Source: Luscinia megarhynchos (taxonomy: Eukaryota; Chordata; Aves; Passeriformes; Turdidae). From it: 64,000 bases of DNA. The stretch is taken from NCBI GenBank assembly GCA_034336665.1, contig JAPFBE010000013.1, positions 15,789,056-15,853,055 of the forward strand, in the 5' to 3' direction. Position numbers and translations under genes: made by a program. The notes under the pieces are model-generated. The model searched no databases. It was given only the letters and a program-made list of their open reading frames with translations, and had not been told where the DNA came from. The stretch's first letter is position 1. Each line of letters opens with the position of its first letter. Of this stretch, positions 38,114 through 50,709 are shown in pieces.

Positions 38114-39846
38114 TCCCTTAGCTTAGACGGGAGGTTTGGCAAGTGTTTCCTTCTCAGTTCTTAACCCTTTTGGTAGTTTGAAAACAAAGTCCTGAAGCAG
38201 TGTGAAATTAACTTATATGCATAACATTTGAAGTGACGGCACAAATTCCCACTGGAATGAAGGGCTATTCACTTCAGTGGGAATGGGCAAATAGATTTGT
38301 GGCAGAACAATGTGCTTTTCTCAACACTCTCTCCTCCATTCCAATGGATGGGACGGGGCCTCCCTGGCGATGCTTGCACACCACCCGTTATGACCCTTTA
38401 AAATAAAACCACCCCAAACAAAACCTGCCTCTTTTTTTCATGTGTTTCCAGCTGGGTGAGATATTTAGCCTGTTATTGCACGGAGTTTCTGTGATTTGCT
38501 AACAGGTGGTTGCACTTCTGCATCGTCCCTCCAGCAGAAGTCAGAGTAATTGTCTCTGGGTGTGCCTCAGCAGAACTGCTGCCTGAGGGACTGCTTTCTG
38601 TGCTGTATGAAGAAAGGTGCCTGTCCAATTCCTTGTCTAGAGAGCGATGGAAAAGCATCTCTGTAGGCTGTGCAGCAGGCGTGACTGACAGCAGTGCCAG
38701 CAAGACCAAAGGACATGATCTGCATATTTATGTGCATGCATTTCCTGACCCAGTGGTGGACTCCTTGCTCTGACCATCCATGGATGTGTTTGGGAAGGGC
38801 TCAGACAACACCCCACAGCACACAGTTTGGCTTACCACTGTTAGAATGTGTTTTTAATGCTGTTGGATACACTGAGGAATTTTTGGGAGAAGGATGCTCT
38901 ACAACCATGGCTGTTATGCAGAAATGATTAAAATTAGGAATATATTTTAAAGCTGGATTATTATCATGTTTCCCACTCTGCATATAGTATAATGAAAAAC
39001 AATGTGTTGTCACCTCATAAAATATCTGTCATAATATTTTGATTTAAATCATAAACAACCTTAGCCAAGAATAATATACATACAGTTGCATGGTATATGA
39101 TATTTTTAAAATCTATTTGCCAATCCTGTTAGAGATGACATACTTAAATCTTGTTTCAATCAAAGACTATCCCTTTAAGGAGAAATATGAGTATCTGACT
39201 CATTTTGCATTGCAAAGTACAACTAGAAAATTGTTTCTCTTGCTCACAGAGTGGTCAAGCTCCCAAAGTGTCTCAGAAAAGTTCCAGACCTCGGGCTTTT
39301 TGTCACAAAAGAGTAATGCAGTTACTGACAATAATCACTCTCCAGCACTGTGTTTCGTACCCGTGATCAGGAGCACATACCATCCAATCTGCAGTGCAAC
39401 TGTGATTCCTGTTGTCTCAGCCAAGAGATTTAAAACTCACAGCCAACTAAGTAAATTCCTCGTACATTTCTGGCAGACAAAAAATAATAGGTGAGGAAAT
39501 GGTAGACTTTCCAGTTAGATCTGTCTCCACTTACCTCATTGACAAAGAGAACAGAAAACTTCAGGGTTCCTCTCAGAAGCATATTTACAAGACAATGCTT
39601 CCCTGTTTTCTTTCTGCTCTGCTTCCCTTTACTGTAGTCTCTTGCTCTGCTTTTGTGTATGCTTGTTTTCTTGCCTTTCTTTCTTCAAGTATTTATTTGT
39701 ATTTTTATCAAAATGTTATATTTTATGCTAATAAATACAAAACATCCTTGATTCATACATGTCTGTTTGGACAGATGCACAATTTGCACACTTTTTTCTA
39801 AAAGTACAACCTTTCTAGGCACAAGCATTATATACCTACCTAAGAT

Positions 39847-39925
39847 GAGCAGAAAGAGCACAGGAGGGCAAGAAAGAGAAAAGTGAAGGGGATGGGTGCA
39901 GAAGAGAGGAAAAGGAGAGAACAAA
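39847..39925 (+). repeat. Purine-rich low-complexity tract
   Basis: About 80 bases dominated by A and G (GAAAGAG/GAGGAAAAGGAG-like), without a regular unit. Confidence 0.6.
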
Positions 39926-42900
39926 CAAGTGAGGGCTTGTTATGGTACATTTTAAAAGCAGGTGCATGGTTAGAAGTTAGAAAGAGAGGAAGAAACCCAA
40001 GGGATGATGCTCTGGTCTGTATCTGGAGTAGCTGGTGCAGCAGAGGGAGGATGCTGACTGGTGTCACTCACCCTGGGGCTGCTCCCTGGCTAAAACCATT
40101 AGCCAGAAGCTTTTGCTTGAGAGCCCCTTAATTTCAAAATTATAATAATAATTTAGAGGAAGGGAGTTTACATCCTCCATTTCAAAGAGAAGCTTCTGCC
40201 TTTATTGGCAGACACCTGTCCTTCAAACCAGGACACTCACCTCCACAGTCTGGCTGCCCTCCTTGCACCGGGGAGAGACCTGACCTCCTGCTTCATCCAG
40301 ACCCTGCGGCACAGTGGTGGAGGAGGGATGATTATCCAAGATGGTCCTGCTCCAGCTCTGTAGGAGGATTATTGCTGTCTTCACAGAGGCTTCTCCCACA
40401 ACTAGAGATAACTAAAATCAGTCTTCTTTTCTGCAGTGTCAGAAAGAAGAAAGATGACTTCCAATAAAGGAATATATATCTCAATGAGGTCACAATTTTA
40501 TAGTGCATACCTACGTTTTGCAATGATATTTTCATTATACCAATTCGCTGACATGATCTCAGCCCCAGCAGGAGGTTAGTTCCTGATTCAAGGAAAAGGA
40601 AAAGAGAGTTTTAACATTCATTTTAATGCGAACATTTATTCATTTTTAGTATCTGCACTGTTACACTAGCTCCACTTAATTATGGGAGTAGAAGCAGGTT
40701 TAGAATTCCCTAGAGGAGCTTGCTCTTTTTTCTTTTTAGAAAGAAAAAGACTTGCTCTCTTCATCTTCTCTACTGCTCCTCCCTTAGTCTTTTCATTTTC
40801 CTTGAGAGCACTTATTCTTACCCTTATAAATGAGCACATCTTGGCAAGAATTTAACTACTAAAAATGGTGTAAACTTTGTTTTTCTTCTTTTTCCTCATC
40901 TTTTCCTCTGTGGACTGATAGTTAAATGCAGCAGGTTTTCCACAGTGTGATGAGTGGAGTGCATGAACCCAAAGGTTCTGCCTGCCTGTGCCTTAGGGAT
41001 ACAGCTTGGGGATGCAGTGTATGAAAGATGCATCAAGGTAAAGTCACAAGGTAACTGCAGTAACATGCTGTATTCCTGCTGCTTACATCCGTGTTTGATA
41101 CTTGAAACCATCTTAACTTCCCTGAATGCAAAACCCAGAATAAGACTGAAATATAGCATGATTCAGTAATAAAATCACATTGTTATACCTGTAGATTTCT
41201 ACTGTATGAAGCCTGTGCACATTGCATTTACTGTTCTGCCTTTTTTGGGTATCTACAAAAATTGATGTTGGCCTGAAAGTAAGTGAAGGTTTCAGTCTCT
41301 GAATGATTTTTGAGCACATTTTATCTCACAGATCAAGTATTTTAAAACTTTGAGTGGCAGAGAGGAACACATTAATTTTAGACAGTTTTTACACTTTACT
41401 TTTACACATTTAGGTATGTAATTGAATTCTGAATTTCTCCTTCTACTTTCACCCTGAAAAGGTTAGCCCGAAATGCACCTACACACCTTTTGATCCTTTG
41501 AGGAAAAAAACCATAAAACCCTGAACAAACCTTATTAAACTTTATAAACAAGCCTCTATGCACAAAGAGTGCTTCATTCCTACACATCTTTTTAATGTAC
41601 AGTTACAGGCAGACCAAAATCCTCAAAAACTCTGCTTTAACCTGAGATCTATTGCAAGGTTGTCCTTAGACCAAGAGAAGCAGCACTGGTGCACATAAAG
41701 ACATCACTGAGGCTGGAATCTTCATCTATGTAAATACCTTGCACCTCTGTAATTATTCCCATATACAAGAGAAAGCTGCATTTATGAAGAAGCAAAAAGT
41801 CTTATACCTGTAAGAAAAAAAGAAAGTGCCTTTATTGATAATAGCTACACCTAAATTGCAATTATGTAACTGTTTAATGTAGAAATCACCTCCTGATCAA
41901 AATCATTATGCAACAAGCACAAAATCTGAGTTGATTAAGAGCACATAATAGTGCATTTTTCTATTTGGTCATCCAGGAAAAAATGTAATTTCAGTTGTGC
42001 CAAAAAAAAAAATTGCTCAATTTTTTGGCTTTTATGCACATTTCTGACCACTTCAAATTAGGTCAGTTTTTAAACAAAAGCATAATTTAAATGTGAAGTA
42101 TCAGTATTTCATTTCAGAAATATTTACTGTTTCCTTGTTGCAGTCCTCCACAATGAGACATTCTGCAAGTTTCTGGAAGCTGTCCCAAATTCACAAATGT
42201 TTTCAGATTCTTGCAAAGATGAGGTTTGGATTTGTAATATTTTAACTTGTGGGGGTGGAGGGTGGAGTAAGGGTACACCTACACCTTATTTGAGTGTTCA
42301 CAAGGCCTGAGGTTTTTCTCCCTTAATTTTCAGCAATCCACTCAGAAAGGATTAAGTAATCCAAATAAGCCCATTCTGTAACAAAAATACAAAGTCCTCT
42401 TTTCAACTTACATGAAATATATGGATTTAAAGGAATATTCTACATGAGGTGTACAGAAACTGAAACACCTTTCAGGTTTTCTTCTATCCTTTATCAGACA
42501 TGATCCAGGAGGAATTGAGGCTTGACTAGTAGAATACACTCCTATGTGACTTTAGGAATGAGAGGAACTCACTTAAAAGAAAACTCACTCTAAGTAACAT
42601 GAAGATGTAAATCCCTTGAGAAATACAGGCTACAAAACATATTTCTCCTGCCCACAAACTCACACCTGCTAATGCCTCATAAAATTAGTTGCAACCTCAA
42701 TACTAAGTTTTAAGGCCTAATTATATAATTAATTGTTTATGTTTTGTCAGTTCCTTTACATCTGAGCACATTCAACAGCATGTCATATGGGATCAATTCT
42801 TCAACAGTGATTTTATTATAGTTTCTATATAATGTCACTTTAGTGTATCCACCCTGTTCCCACCCCTGAGCATATGGTGTCTCTTTTTTTAATACATCTG

Positions 42901-43524
42901 AATTAGAGAAAAGCACCAACATTAAATATGAGTCTCTTGGTTTTTGGTGCTTGCCAGTCATCGAGTTGTTTGCAAATGTTTTTAATATCAATTTCATTTC
43001 TGTACCACAAGTGTTTTGTTAACATCTGTCCTGCAGCAGATGATCAGTTTTATTTAGTGATTTATTTATATGTCTGTATTTTGGTGTGAAAGCATAGTAG
43101 TCACTCTTGGGCTTTAATCCGTGGAAAGGATGGAGCAGAATGGAATGCAGTCAGTCACGCTTTGCACTTGAAAGGAGCAACGCCATCATTTCTTTGTTTT
43201 CTGCTGTAATCCTAGATATAATGGGCAGAATGGCAAAAATAAATTGGGGTCTTTGTTGCTTTGCAATTCTCCCTTTCTCAGCCAGAGCAATGCTTTCTCT
43301 TACGAACATGGTCTATCAAATGTCTAAGGATCTTTTTGCACCAGCTACTATGCTGTTTCACATTTACTTCAGCTAAGCTCTCTAAGCAGTTTGATGAGCA
43401 TGAAAAACAATGCCAACCTGACAAATCCTGTTTTTCAGGTTTTTCTCCTGAAGTTACTCCATCATGAAACACCAGGATGGTGGCCATACTCACTTTTGGG
43501 GCAATGGGAGCTGTCAGTCCTCTT

Positions 43525-43634
43525 ATCATGGAATCATAGAATCATGGAATCATGGAATCATAGAAAGGTTTGGGTTGTAAAAAATCTTGCAGATCATCTA
43601 GTTCCAATCCCCCCACCATGGGCAGAGACACCTA
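43525..43634 (-). mobile_element. CR1 LINE 3' end with expanded 8-bp terminal repeat
   Basis: Five units of ATCATGGA/ATCATAGA (43525-43564) are followed by AAGGTTTGGGTTGT and a GATCATCTAGTTCCAATCC block, ending near CATGGGCAGAGACACCTAG. This is the 3' end of a CR1 in reverse orientation, 5'-truncated to about 70 bp of body. The 8-bp repeat is the CR1 3' terminal repeat. Confidence 0.88.
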
Positions 43635-44578
43635 GAATGACAAATCTGAGAAAAGCCATTACCTCATGGCTTTGCAAGGCATGGAACTTCATGGGGTTTT
43701 TTCCTCATAGTTTCTTTATTTCTTGCCTGTTTATGATAATATGATCACAAAAAACCCCCCTTGTTAATATTTGCAGTTCTGTTGTGTAAATGATTTCATG
43801 TGGTTCAGGAAGGGCAGCATCCAGTTCATGAGCTGCATTTCCAGAGAAGATTACATGTTCCACTATAGACTACTGCCACTAGCCTTGAGTGGGCTGGATA
43901 TTTAACTTATCCATTTCAAACTGCAATTTTTATTTTATGTTATTTCTAGTGATTCTTTATTTTTAATCAGTTATGACCTTCTCTGCTGGCAGTCGACTGA
44001 ATGAAACTCACAGTGAATAAAATCAAAAATACAGAGAAGTAGCAGGTAGTCCTGACCATCCTGAGACCCCAAGTCTGACTCTTCTGAACAAATCAGAAAT
44101 GGGTGGTTTGTCATGAACTGTATAATGGTGCAATGCTTTTATTAGCATGGGGTTTAAATAAACTGCATAAATAGTTGTGGTTATATCACTAACAGAGTGA
44201 TTCTAACAGATCTTGTTGGGGAGAGGAGGTGTTCAAGCATAAATGCCAGCAGCCCCCAAAAACATGTAGATATTCAACGAGAAACCAAGCACATTTTCTC
44301 CAGGACAGAAAAGTTTCATGTTTTGTTAGCAAATATTGTGTATCCAATTGTCATTAAATTTCCAAGGTTTCTTGGCTGACTCTGATCTAAAATACCCAGT
44401 CTAAACCCTGACATCCATTTTTAGCTGTGTTGTTGTTGGTTGTATTCAATTTCCCATGAGGCATCTTCATCAAGGTTGTAAAGTCTCAGAAAGGCAAATG
44501 AATAAAAAAGCTTCTCCAAAATCAGATTGACTTGTATTATGATTGATAATATTCTTATTAATAATCTCAGAAATGAGA
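43635..44578. other. Intergenic sequence between two CR1 fragments
   Basis: AT-rich unique sequence. Nothing was recognised. Confidence 0.7.
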
Positions 44579-44803
44579 TTCATAGAATCATAGGATTCTG
44601 ACTTGGAAGGGACATCAAAGATCATATGGTCCAATCTTTTCTGGCAAAAGCATAGTGTGGACAAGATGGCCCAGCTGAATCTTAAAAGTGTCCAGTGCTG
44701 GGGAGTCCCTGGCAGGATTCCAGTGGCTGATTATTCTCTCTGTGAAAAATGTTCATCTTGTGTCTAATCAGAATGTGCTCAGGAGTAACTTGTACCCATA
44801 AGG
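44579..44803 (-). mobile_element. CR1 LINE fragment (3' end)
   Basis: The fragment begins TTCATAGAATCATAGGATTC and continues with GACTTGGAAGGGACATCAAAGATC, a segment around GTCCAGTGCTGGGGAGTCCC, and a CTTGTGTCTAATCAGAATGTG segment. These are consecutive blocks of an avian CR1 3' region in reverse complement. It is a different CR1 subfamily from the copy 1 kb to its left, judged by the GATGGCCCAGCTGAATC block. Confidence 0.85.
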
Positions 44804-47800
44804 AGCCCATGAGGGAAGAAAACAATTTAAGTGAGGTGCTAATAAATAGCTTCACTTGTAAGGATGTGAACCCTGCATGAGAACTGGGGTGTTAGAGCTC
44901 TGGCCAAAATGGTGATTTTGGTGCTCTCTTCAGTCAATAAACAGAAGACATTGCACCCTCCACTGTAGGTGCAGAAAATAGGATAAATTATGTACTGCAC
45001 AACTCCTTTGCAGGAGGAAAATGCTATAGTCCTTAATTTTGGTGTATTATGAGCAGAGCTCTATGCCATTAAATCTGTCCCTGACCAGTAATACATAAGT
45101 ATGTCTTTTAAAAGTTAAGGTCACAGAGGTAGAAGACAGGCAGTAATTTATGGTTTTCTAGTTATATGTTACCAGAAGTATATTTCTTGTGTTCTGTGCA
45201 AAACAGAATTATAGTTGCAACCCAGTCATCATTCTCATATGTTGCATCTTTCTACCTGTGTATGAATATATTTATCTAAATGGGTGTGTTAGATGCAACT
45301 TTTCTTCTAGGTAACCTGATCCAGCAAAGATTTATGCATATGCTTTATTTTATATGCCTAGTATGACTAAAACAATATCTCTGACATGTAGAATTCAGTA
45401 TATGTGTTAATCTTAGCAGTACAGAAGTGCTGAGCTGACTTGATTAGAGTGAGTTGGGAAATTACACCAAAATCTCTTGTTATGAAAATGTAGGTGAATT
45501 CAAGTCAGATTTTTCTCGCAAGGGAGTATGCACCATTTTCAAAAAGGCTGGAATTTCTGGTGAGAGTGAGAATCTCCAAGACTAAAAGTTAAATGAAAAA
45601 TGTAAACCCCTATTTACCAAATCATGTTTATTGCATTAAACATCTTCAGTAGACAGAAAAGACAGCATGGGCCCTGATAAAGAGGGAAGTCACTGAAGTA
45701 CTGATGCAGAGAGATGTATCTGAGACTCAAATGCAGACTCTGGAACCCTTGGCCTGGGAGATGAAAAAAGTATTTTATGTGAGGTGTTAGAAAGCTTTTA
45801 AATATAGCTGTAGACCACTCACAAGTGTTAAATGCAGACAGGTTGGAAAATGCCTACTGGATTACTTCATGAAACAGAAATATTGTTTCTTATTCAGCTG
45901 TTATGACTGTGTCTATTGTTCCTGCTCCATTTTGCAGAGAATATTTTTACATCCTTTATTGTTATAACAGCAGGGAGAGGGTTTTATTCCAGTTACTGTG
46001 AAAGTTACTGAAAGTACAGTTTTAAAGTGACCAAAATTGTTCACACCAATGAATGTAATTTAGCAAATAATTACAGCTGAAAAAATATGGAAGCAGTGTA
46101 AAAAGCCCTGAAATGTTTCATTTTAAAATCACCAACTGCTTATTTTGACATATTTTAATGAATCATTTTGGGTTTTTTCTTTCAAAGAACATTTTTTTTC
46201 TTGGCAAGTGGTCTGTATTTTTTAAAGACAAAATAATTGGGCGCACATAATCTGAGAAGAAAATGCAGCATTACAATGAAAAATACACAGAATAAGTCAA
46301 TTTCTATTTCAATGTAGAAGATTTTTCCCATGTTTTTATTGCAATTATTGAACTAAATATAATCATAATTTGCTCTGCAGTATTAGTAATAATTGTAGGT
46401 GTCAATAACCCAGTGTATGGATATCAATTTAGACCAAATTACATTTTGGAAGAAAAAAAACCACCTCATAAATGTGTGACAATGCAATTAATTTGTTTTT
46501 TCAATGTTCACAGGTAACACAATGGACTAAAGGTATCTAGACCATGTGTGAATGTATGACCAGTCTAGCTGGGTCCTCAGAACTGAAGTATGTAAGAGCA
46601 AGGAATGAGGTCAAGACTGCAAATAGGCCTGGCTTAATTCAAACTGTCCTTTGAAAGATGTACAGGACACGACCAGGCAGTTTGCAGAAAAAACCTGCCA
46701 TGGTAAGAAGCTCACCAAGAGCCCACAGAGTTCATTGAAAAACTGGCTTAAGGCCATCCTGCATAGACAGATAGAAGGGGAGGCTTGAGCTTGCTTTATT
46801 TCCTGAATCCTGGATCTGCTGAAGAAGCAGAATGGGACAGCTACAGGAGCAGAAAGATCGTGGCACTCCGAAGAGAATATCTAGAAGATGTGTTTGAGCA
46901 CACCAGGCCCCAGCTTCAGAGCTTTGGCATGGAATGGAGCACGCAGGGCTCGTAAAATGGGCACAGAAGAGTTAGGATACATGGCACAATTCCAGGGTGT
47001 ACAAGTGTTAACTATTAAAAAAGCTCTGCTGATGCAAAAGACAAAAAGGATTTGGACCATGTTCTTTCACTTATTTTTTTCTGAACTGATGTAAAGCTGA
47101 TCCAGTAAAACCCTACCAAGCATCTGTCAGCTCCTGGTTGCAGCACAGAAATTTTCAGTAAAAAATTCTCCTCATGAAATGGTGGGGTTCAGGCCTTTGT
47201 ACAGAAAACCTCTGATCCACCAGTTAGTTAAGAGCCACCACACTACAAGGTTTAAGCCTTTTCTCCTACATTACAGCTACACCGTAATGATTTTGTAACT
47301 GCTTGTGCAAGTACCTCTGTAAGTTAAAATTGCTCTATATCCCCTTGGCTTAGCACTAGTGAATTGAAGTTTGCATGTGCCAACTTTTTCACATTTGTGT
47401 GAAAGAACAACAGAGGGGAAAACTGAAGGGATTAGTCTTAATACCTTAGAGCTAAATAAATATTTACTGAGTTTGATTCTGCCATCCTTTCATGGCTAAT
47501 GTTAAGTACAAGGTGACTGCAGGACTGCTGAAAATGTACAAATAACATTAATCTGCTGGTTCTCCCCTCATTTTGAAATGTATTGTAGAATCCAATTTCT
47601 TGGCAAGTTTTGATTTTATGTATACCCCTTCCCAGGTGAAATAGCCATTCTTTGTCACCTGTGACACTTTCATTTCTCATATATGCTTCTAAAATGCAAG
47701 GCTCTGTTTCCCTGTTTAGATATGCCTTTATGCTAAACTATGGCAAAGATTTACTGCTGCAGCAGCTACTTTTTGACTCCATCAGGCAGCCAGCTATTTT

Positions 47801-49502
47801 CTACAAAATCTTCCCTGCTACAGGATTCCAGACTACGTATAGATCGCTCCAAACAGGAATGTGAACATTCAAAACCAGATCTCCTCCTAACAAAAAGAAC
47901 TTTGTTGCTCTCTATGTAAAATTCAGCTGAATGTTAATTAGATGCTCTCAGAGTAGACAACTAACGATATTAAAATGCTATGTAGGTGCAAATGTGTAGC
48001 TTTCTGATATTTTACATGAGTAAAAATTCATGGGACTAATTAAAACAATAGAACAATGTTTCCTACATTGTTTCCCTCCATGCAGAGTAACTATAATTCA
48101 CAGAATTTGCAGGTGTGGGTGAAGATGACTAATCCATGCGTTGTAAGGGGTAGCACCTTCTGCTGACTAGCTTCAGACATTTGCAAAAGAGAGGTTCATG
48201 CCACCCTCCTTTTGGCTCCAGACCATTTCCAAAGTCAGCTGAAGGCCTTAAACTTAATCCTGAGGGTAATTAATGGATGGAGCCCCAGCAACTCAACAGA
48301 TCCAGTTTCAGCCTCTGAACAACTGAGACAGATTCTTCTTCCTGGAGAGAAGCACAGCAGAGAGCTGGGGAAACTGCACTTTCCTACCCATGGACTGCAT
48401 CTCTATAGCACATCCACTGCCACTAGGAAACCTTGTAAAGGTGCAGCCATGGTTTATGGCTAATTGCCTGTTCAGGTGGTTTTGGCAGCCTCCCTTGAAG
48501 GTATATTAAATGGCTTTGTGGAAGTCATGTAACAGTTAATAGCTTCCTAAAAAGTTTAGTAATTTAAGGAGTGACCCCCTTCTCCTATCATAACCCTCCA
48601 GAATAAAAATTTCACAGCAGAATAGGAAAAACTCAGCTAAGGTCATTAAACTGCCACACGGATTGTGCATAAAGACTGAGGCTCAGGATGAACCTATGGA
48701 CACCTAGAGGAAGTTCTTTTACAAGGTGTTCTTTGACTTGAAAAACATAGAGGGATTAATCTGCTGAAAAATATATTTATTATTTCCATTCTGGATTTTC
48801 TTCAAAGACAGTGAGAGGAAAAGGCATCTTTGTGGTGCAGGGCATCTCATCCTAGGTGGACAATCACAATAAAATAGATGAACATACCTGTGAAAGTGCC
48901 TGCTTCTAACATTGAGAAATTGGAAAAGCTGTACTGACTAGCTCAGGTGCAGGCATTGCAGTTATAGACATGTTAATTAGGGAAAGGCAAGTCTTATGAA
49001 TATGTTTTGGGTCTAAATTCATCACAATTTGTGCAAGGCATTTGTGTATGAAGTTTGCACTGAGCAGACTTTATGTGGCTGGAGACAACTTCAATGTCCT
49101 CTGCACAGTCATGAGGAGGAAATTGAGAAGTTTGTGGGCATCTTTTAAGTGGAAATGGCTGCAGTTTACAAGGCAGAGTGGGAGAGATGCTGCACCCTTT
49201 CTGAGTCAATTCTGGTTCACCCTCTCACAGCCCTCTCTGGTCACTGCTGGCTGTGTGTGCTGTCCCTGTGCTGCAATGCCAGTTGTTGGCACCACTGGCT
49301 GTACTGGCTGTAACCAGCCCAGACTCACAACAGCTGCAGAAGGGAAGGTGCAGGATTTCTTGCCATCTGTGTCCCAGTGCTGAATCTTTGAGCATCTCCA
49401 TAATGGAGTACCAACTCCACTAATTGCCAGAAGTGACTCCTGTTTTCTCACGTGCACAAGCAATACAGTAGCTCTACCTTTTGGAAGTTCTGAATTTCCT
49501 TA

Positions 49503-49546
49503 CTTTTTAAAAATTTTTTAATTTTTTTTTATTTTTTATTTTTTAC
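49503..49546 (+). repeat. T-rich low-complexity tract
   Basis: About 44 bases consisting almost only of T runs broken by A. Confidence 0.85.
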
Positions 49547-50693
49547 TGTCCTATGATAACATAAGCACTGTTAGCATACAGGGAAGCTATTGAGAGCAAC
49601 AATTTCATGGCATTCACAAGAAGCAAGGAGCAGCATTTGTTGAAACCCTTAGAGACTCTAATACCATCAGGCTTCTTTCCATACTGAGCTTTTGTCTGAC
49701 ATGAATCCCAAGCACAGCTATGCATATGCAGCCCTTGTATATGCATCTTTTAATGTGGCACATGTGCAGGGGTGTCAGGCTCTAAAGGCACAGAGGCTTG
49801 TTTGGATGTTGATAGGATCTTGAGTGCTGCTGCTCTTCCCTCCATGTGTATGAGGACATGAGTGTACATGTGTAACAGCACTCTTTTCTGAGATTTACCC
49901 TTGACTAATTATAAAAAATGGTGCTTCAAACCCATTTTCCACTCTAAGACTTCTCCCTTCAGAGGCATCCATCTCAAATGTGAAATCTGGATGGTGTTTT
50001 CTGTTTTCTGGCACCCCACAAGGGAAGTAATTTGCAGAACATACCCTTACATTTTTAATCCACATGACAAAGCCTTTAGTTCCACTGAAGGATATACTTT
50101 GGGAGAGCTTAACATTTTGGAGACCTATGTACACCGACATACAATCAAAGTAATTTTTTATGACCTCCTACTGATTTGTTTTCCAGCTTAGTGCCATGAA
50201 CTAAAACCTCAGTCATGACACTGAGTTGTAGCTTCTGAACCTGAGCCATGTAACATTTGTCAGGTTATTATGAAAATTTCTTACTCATCTCAAACAATAT
50301 ATTCAGTATCAACTGACTCCACTGGCTGTTGTAACATCTCTTCTCCCACTTTTCAGAGGGAATATTTTAATCATTTTACCACAAATAAGATTAATATTGA
50401 GACAGCCAGGGATATGTCTTGATATTTTGATAAAGTGCAGACACTTTCTGTTGAAGAAAAAAAACCACCTACAAAAAACAGTAACAGGAAGCAAAATAAT
50501 AAGTAAGAAATATTACCAAACTGCAGTCAAATATGGTGATGTTTCACAGGTGCTCATAAGACTTCTTCCAATTTATGACATCAACTTAACCAAGTGAAGG
50601 CAAGAGTGTTTGGAAGGGATACCTTGGTTAACATATTTGGTTTGACCAGATTATTGAAATTTGTGAGTGTAATTAATTAATTAGGCACTTTTG

Positions 50694-50709
50694 TGGTCAT
50701 TAATGACCA
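50694..50709. promoter_or_regulatory. 16-bp perfect palindrome (candidate dimeric factor site)
   Basis: TGGTCATTAATGACCA is identical to its reverse complement. It contains inverted GGTCA/TGACC half-sites, as used by nuclear receptors, with a 4-bp TTAA spacer; the classical oestrogen-type element has 3. The centre also reads as paired ATTA/TAAT homeodomain cores. An AATTAATTAATTA run lies 11 bp to the left. Function is inferred only. Confidence 0.3.

Larger units (their letters stand above)
36620..43524. other. Intergenic sequence upstream of NECTIN3
   Basis: No gene, RNA or clear mobile element was recognised. The stretch 37100-37600 is AT-rich, unique-looking and dense in TAAT/ATTA cores. 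The rest has low-complexity tracts (listed separately) and short ORFs without family resemblance. Confidence 0.7.

Noticed and set aside
39090..39494. 134-codon plus-strand ORF in the intergenic region
   Set aside because: No signal peptide, domain or family resemblance, ordinary AT-rich composition, and no recognisable splice or promoter context.
46520..47300. Possible LTR or processed pseudogene suggested by mixed composition
   Set aside because: No poly(A), terminal repeats, polyadenylation signal or protein similarity could be seen.
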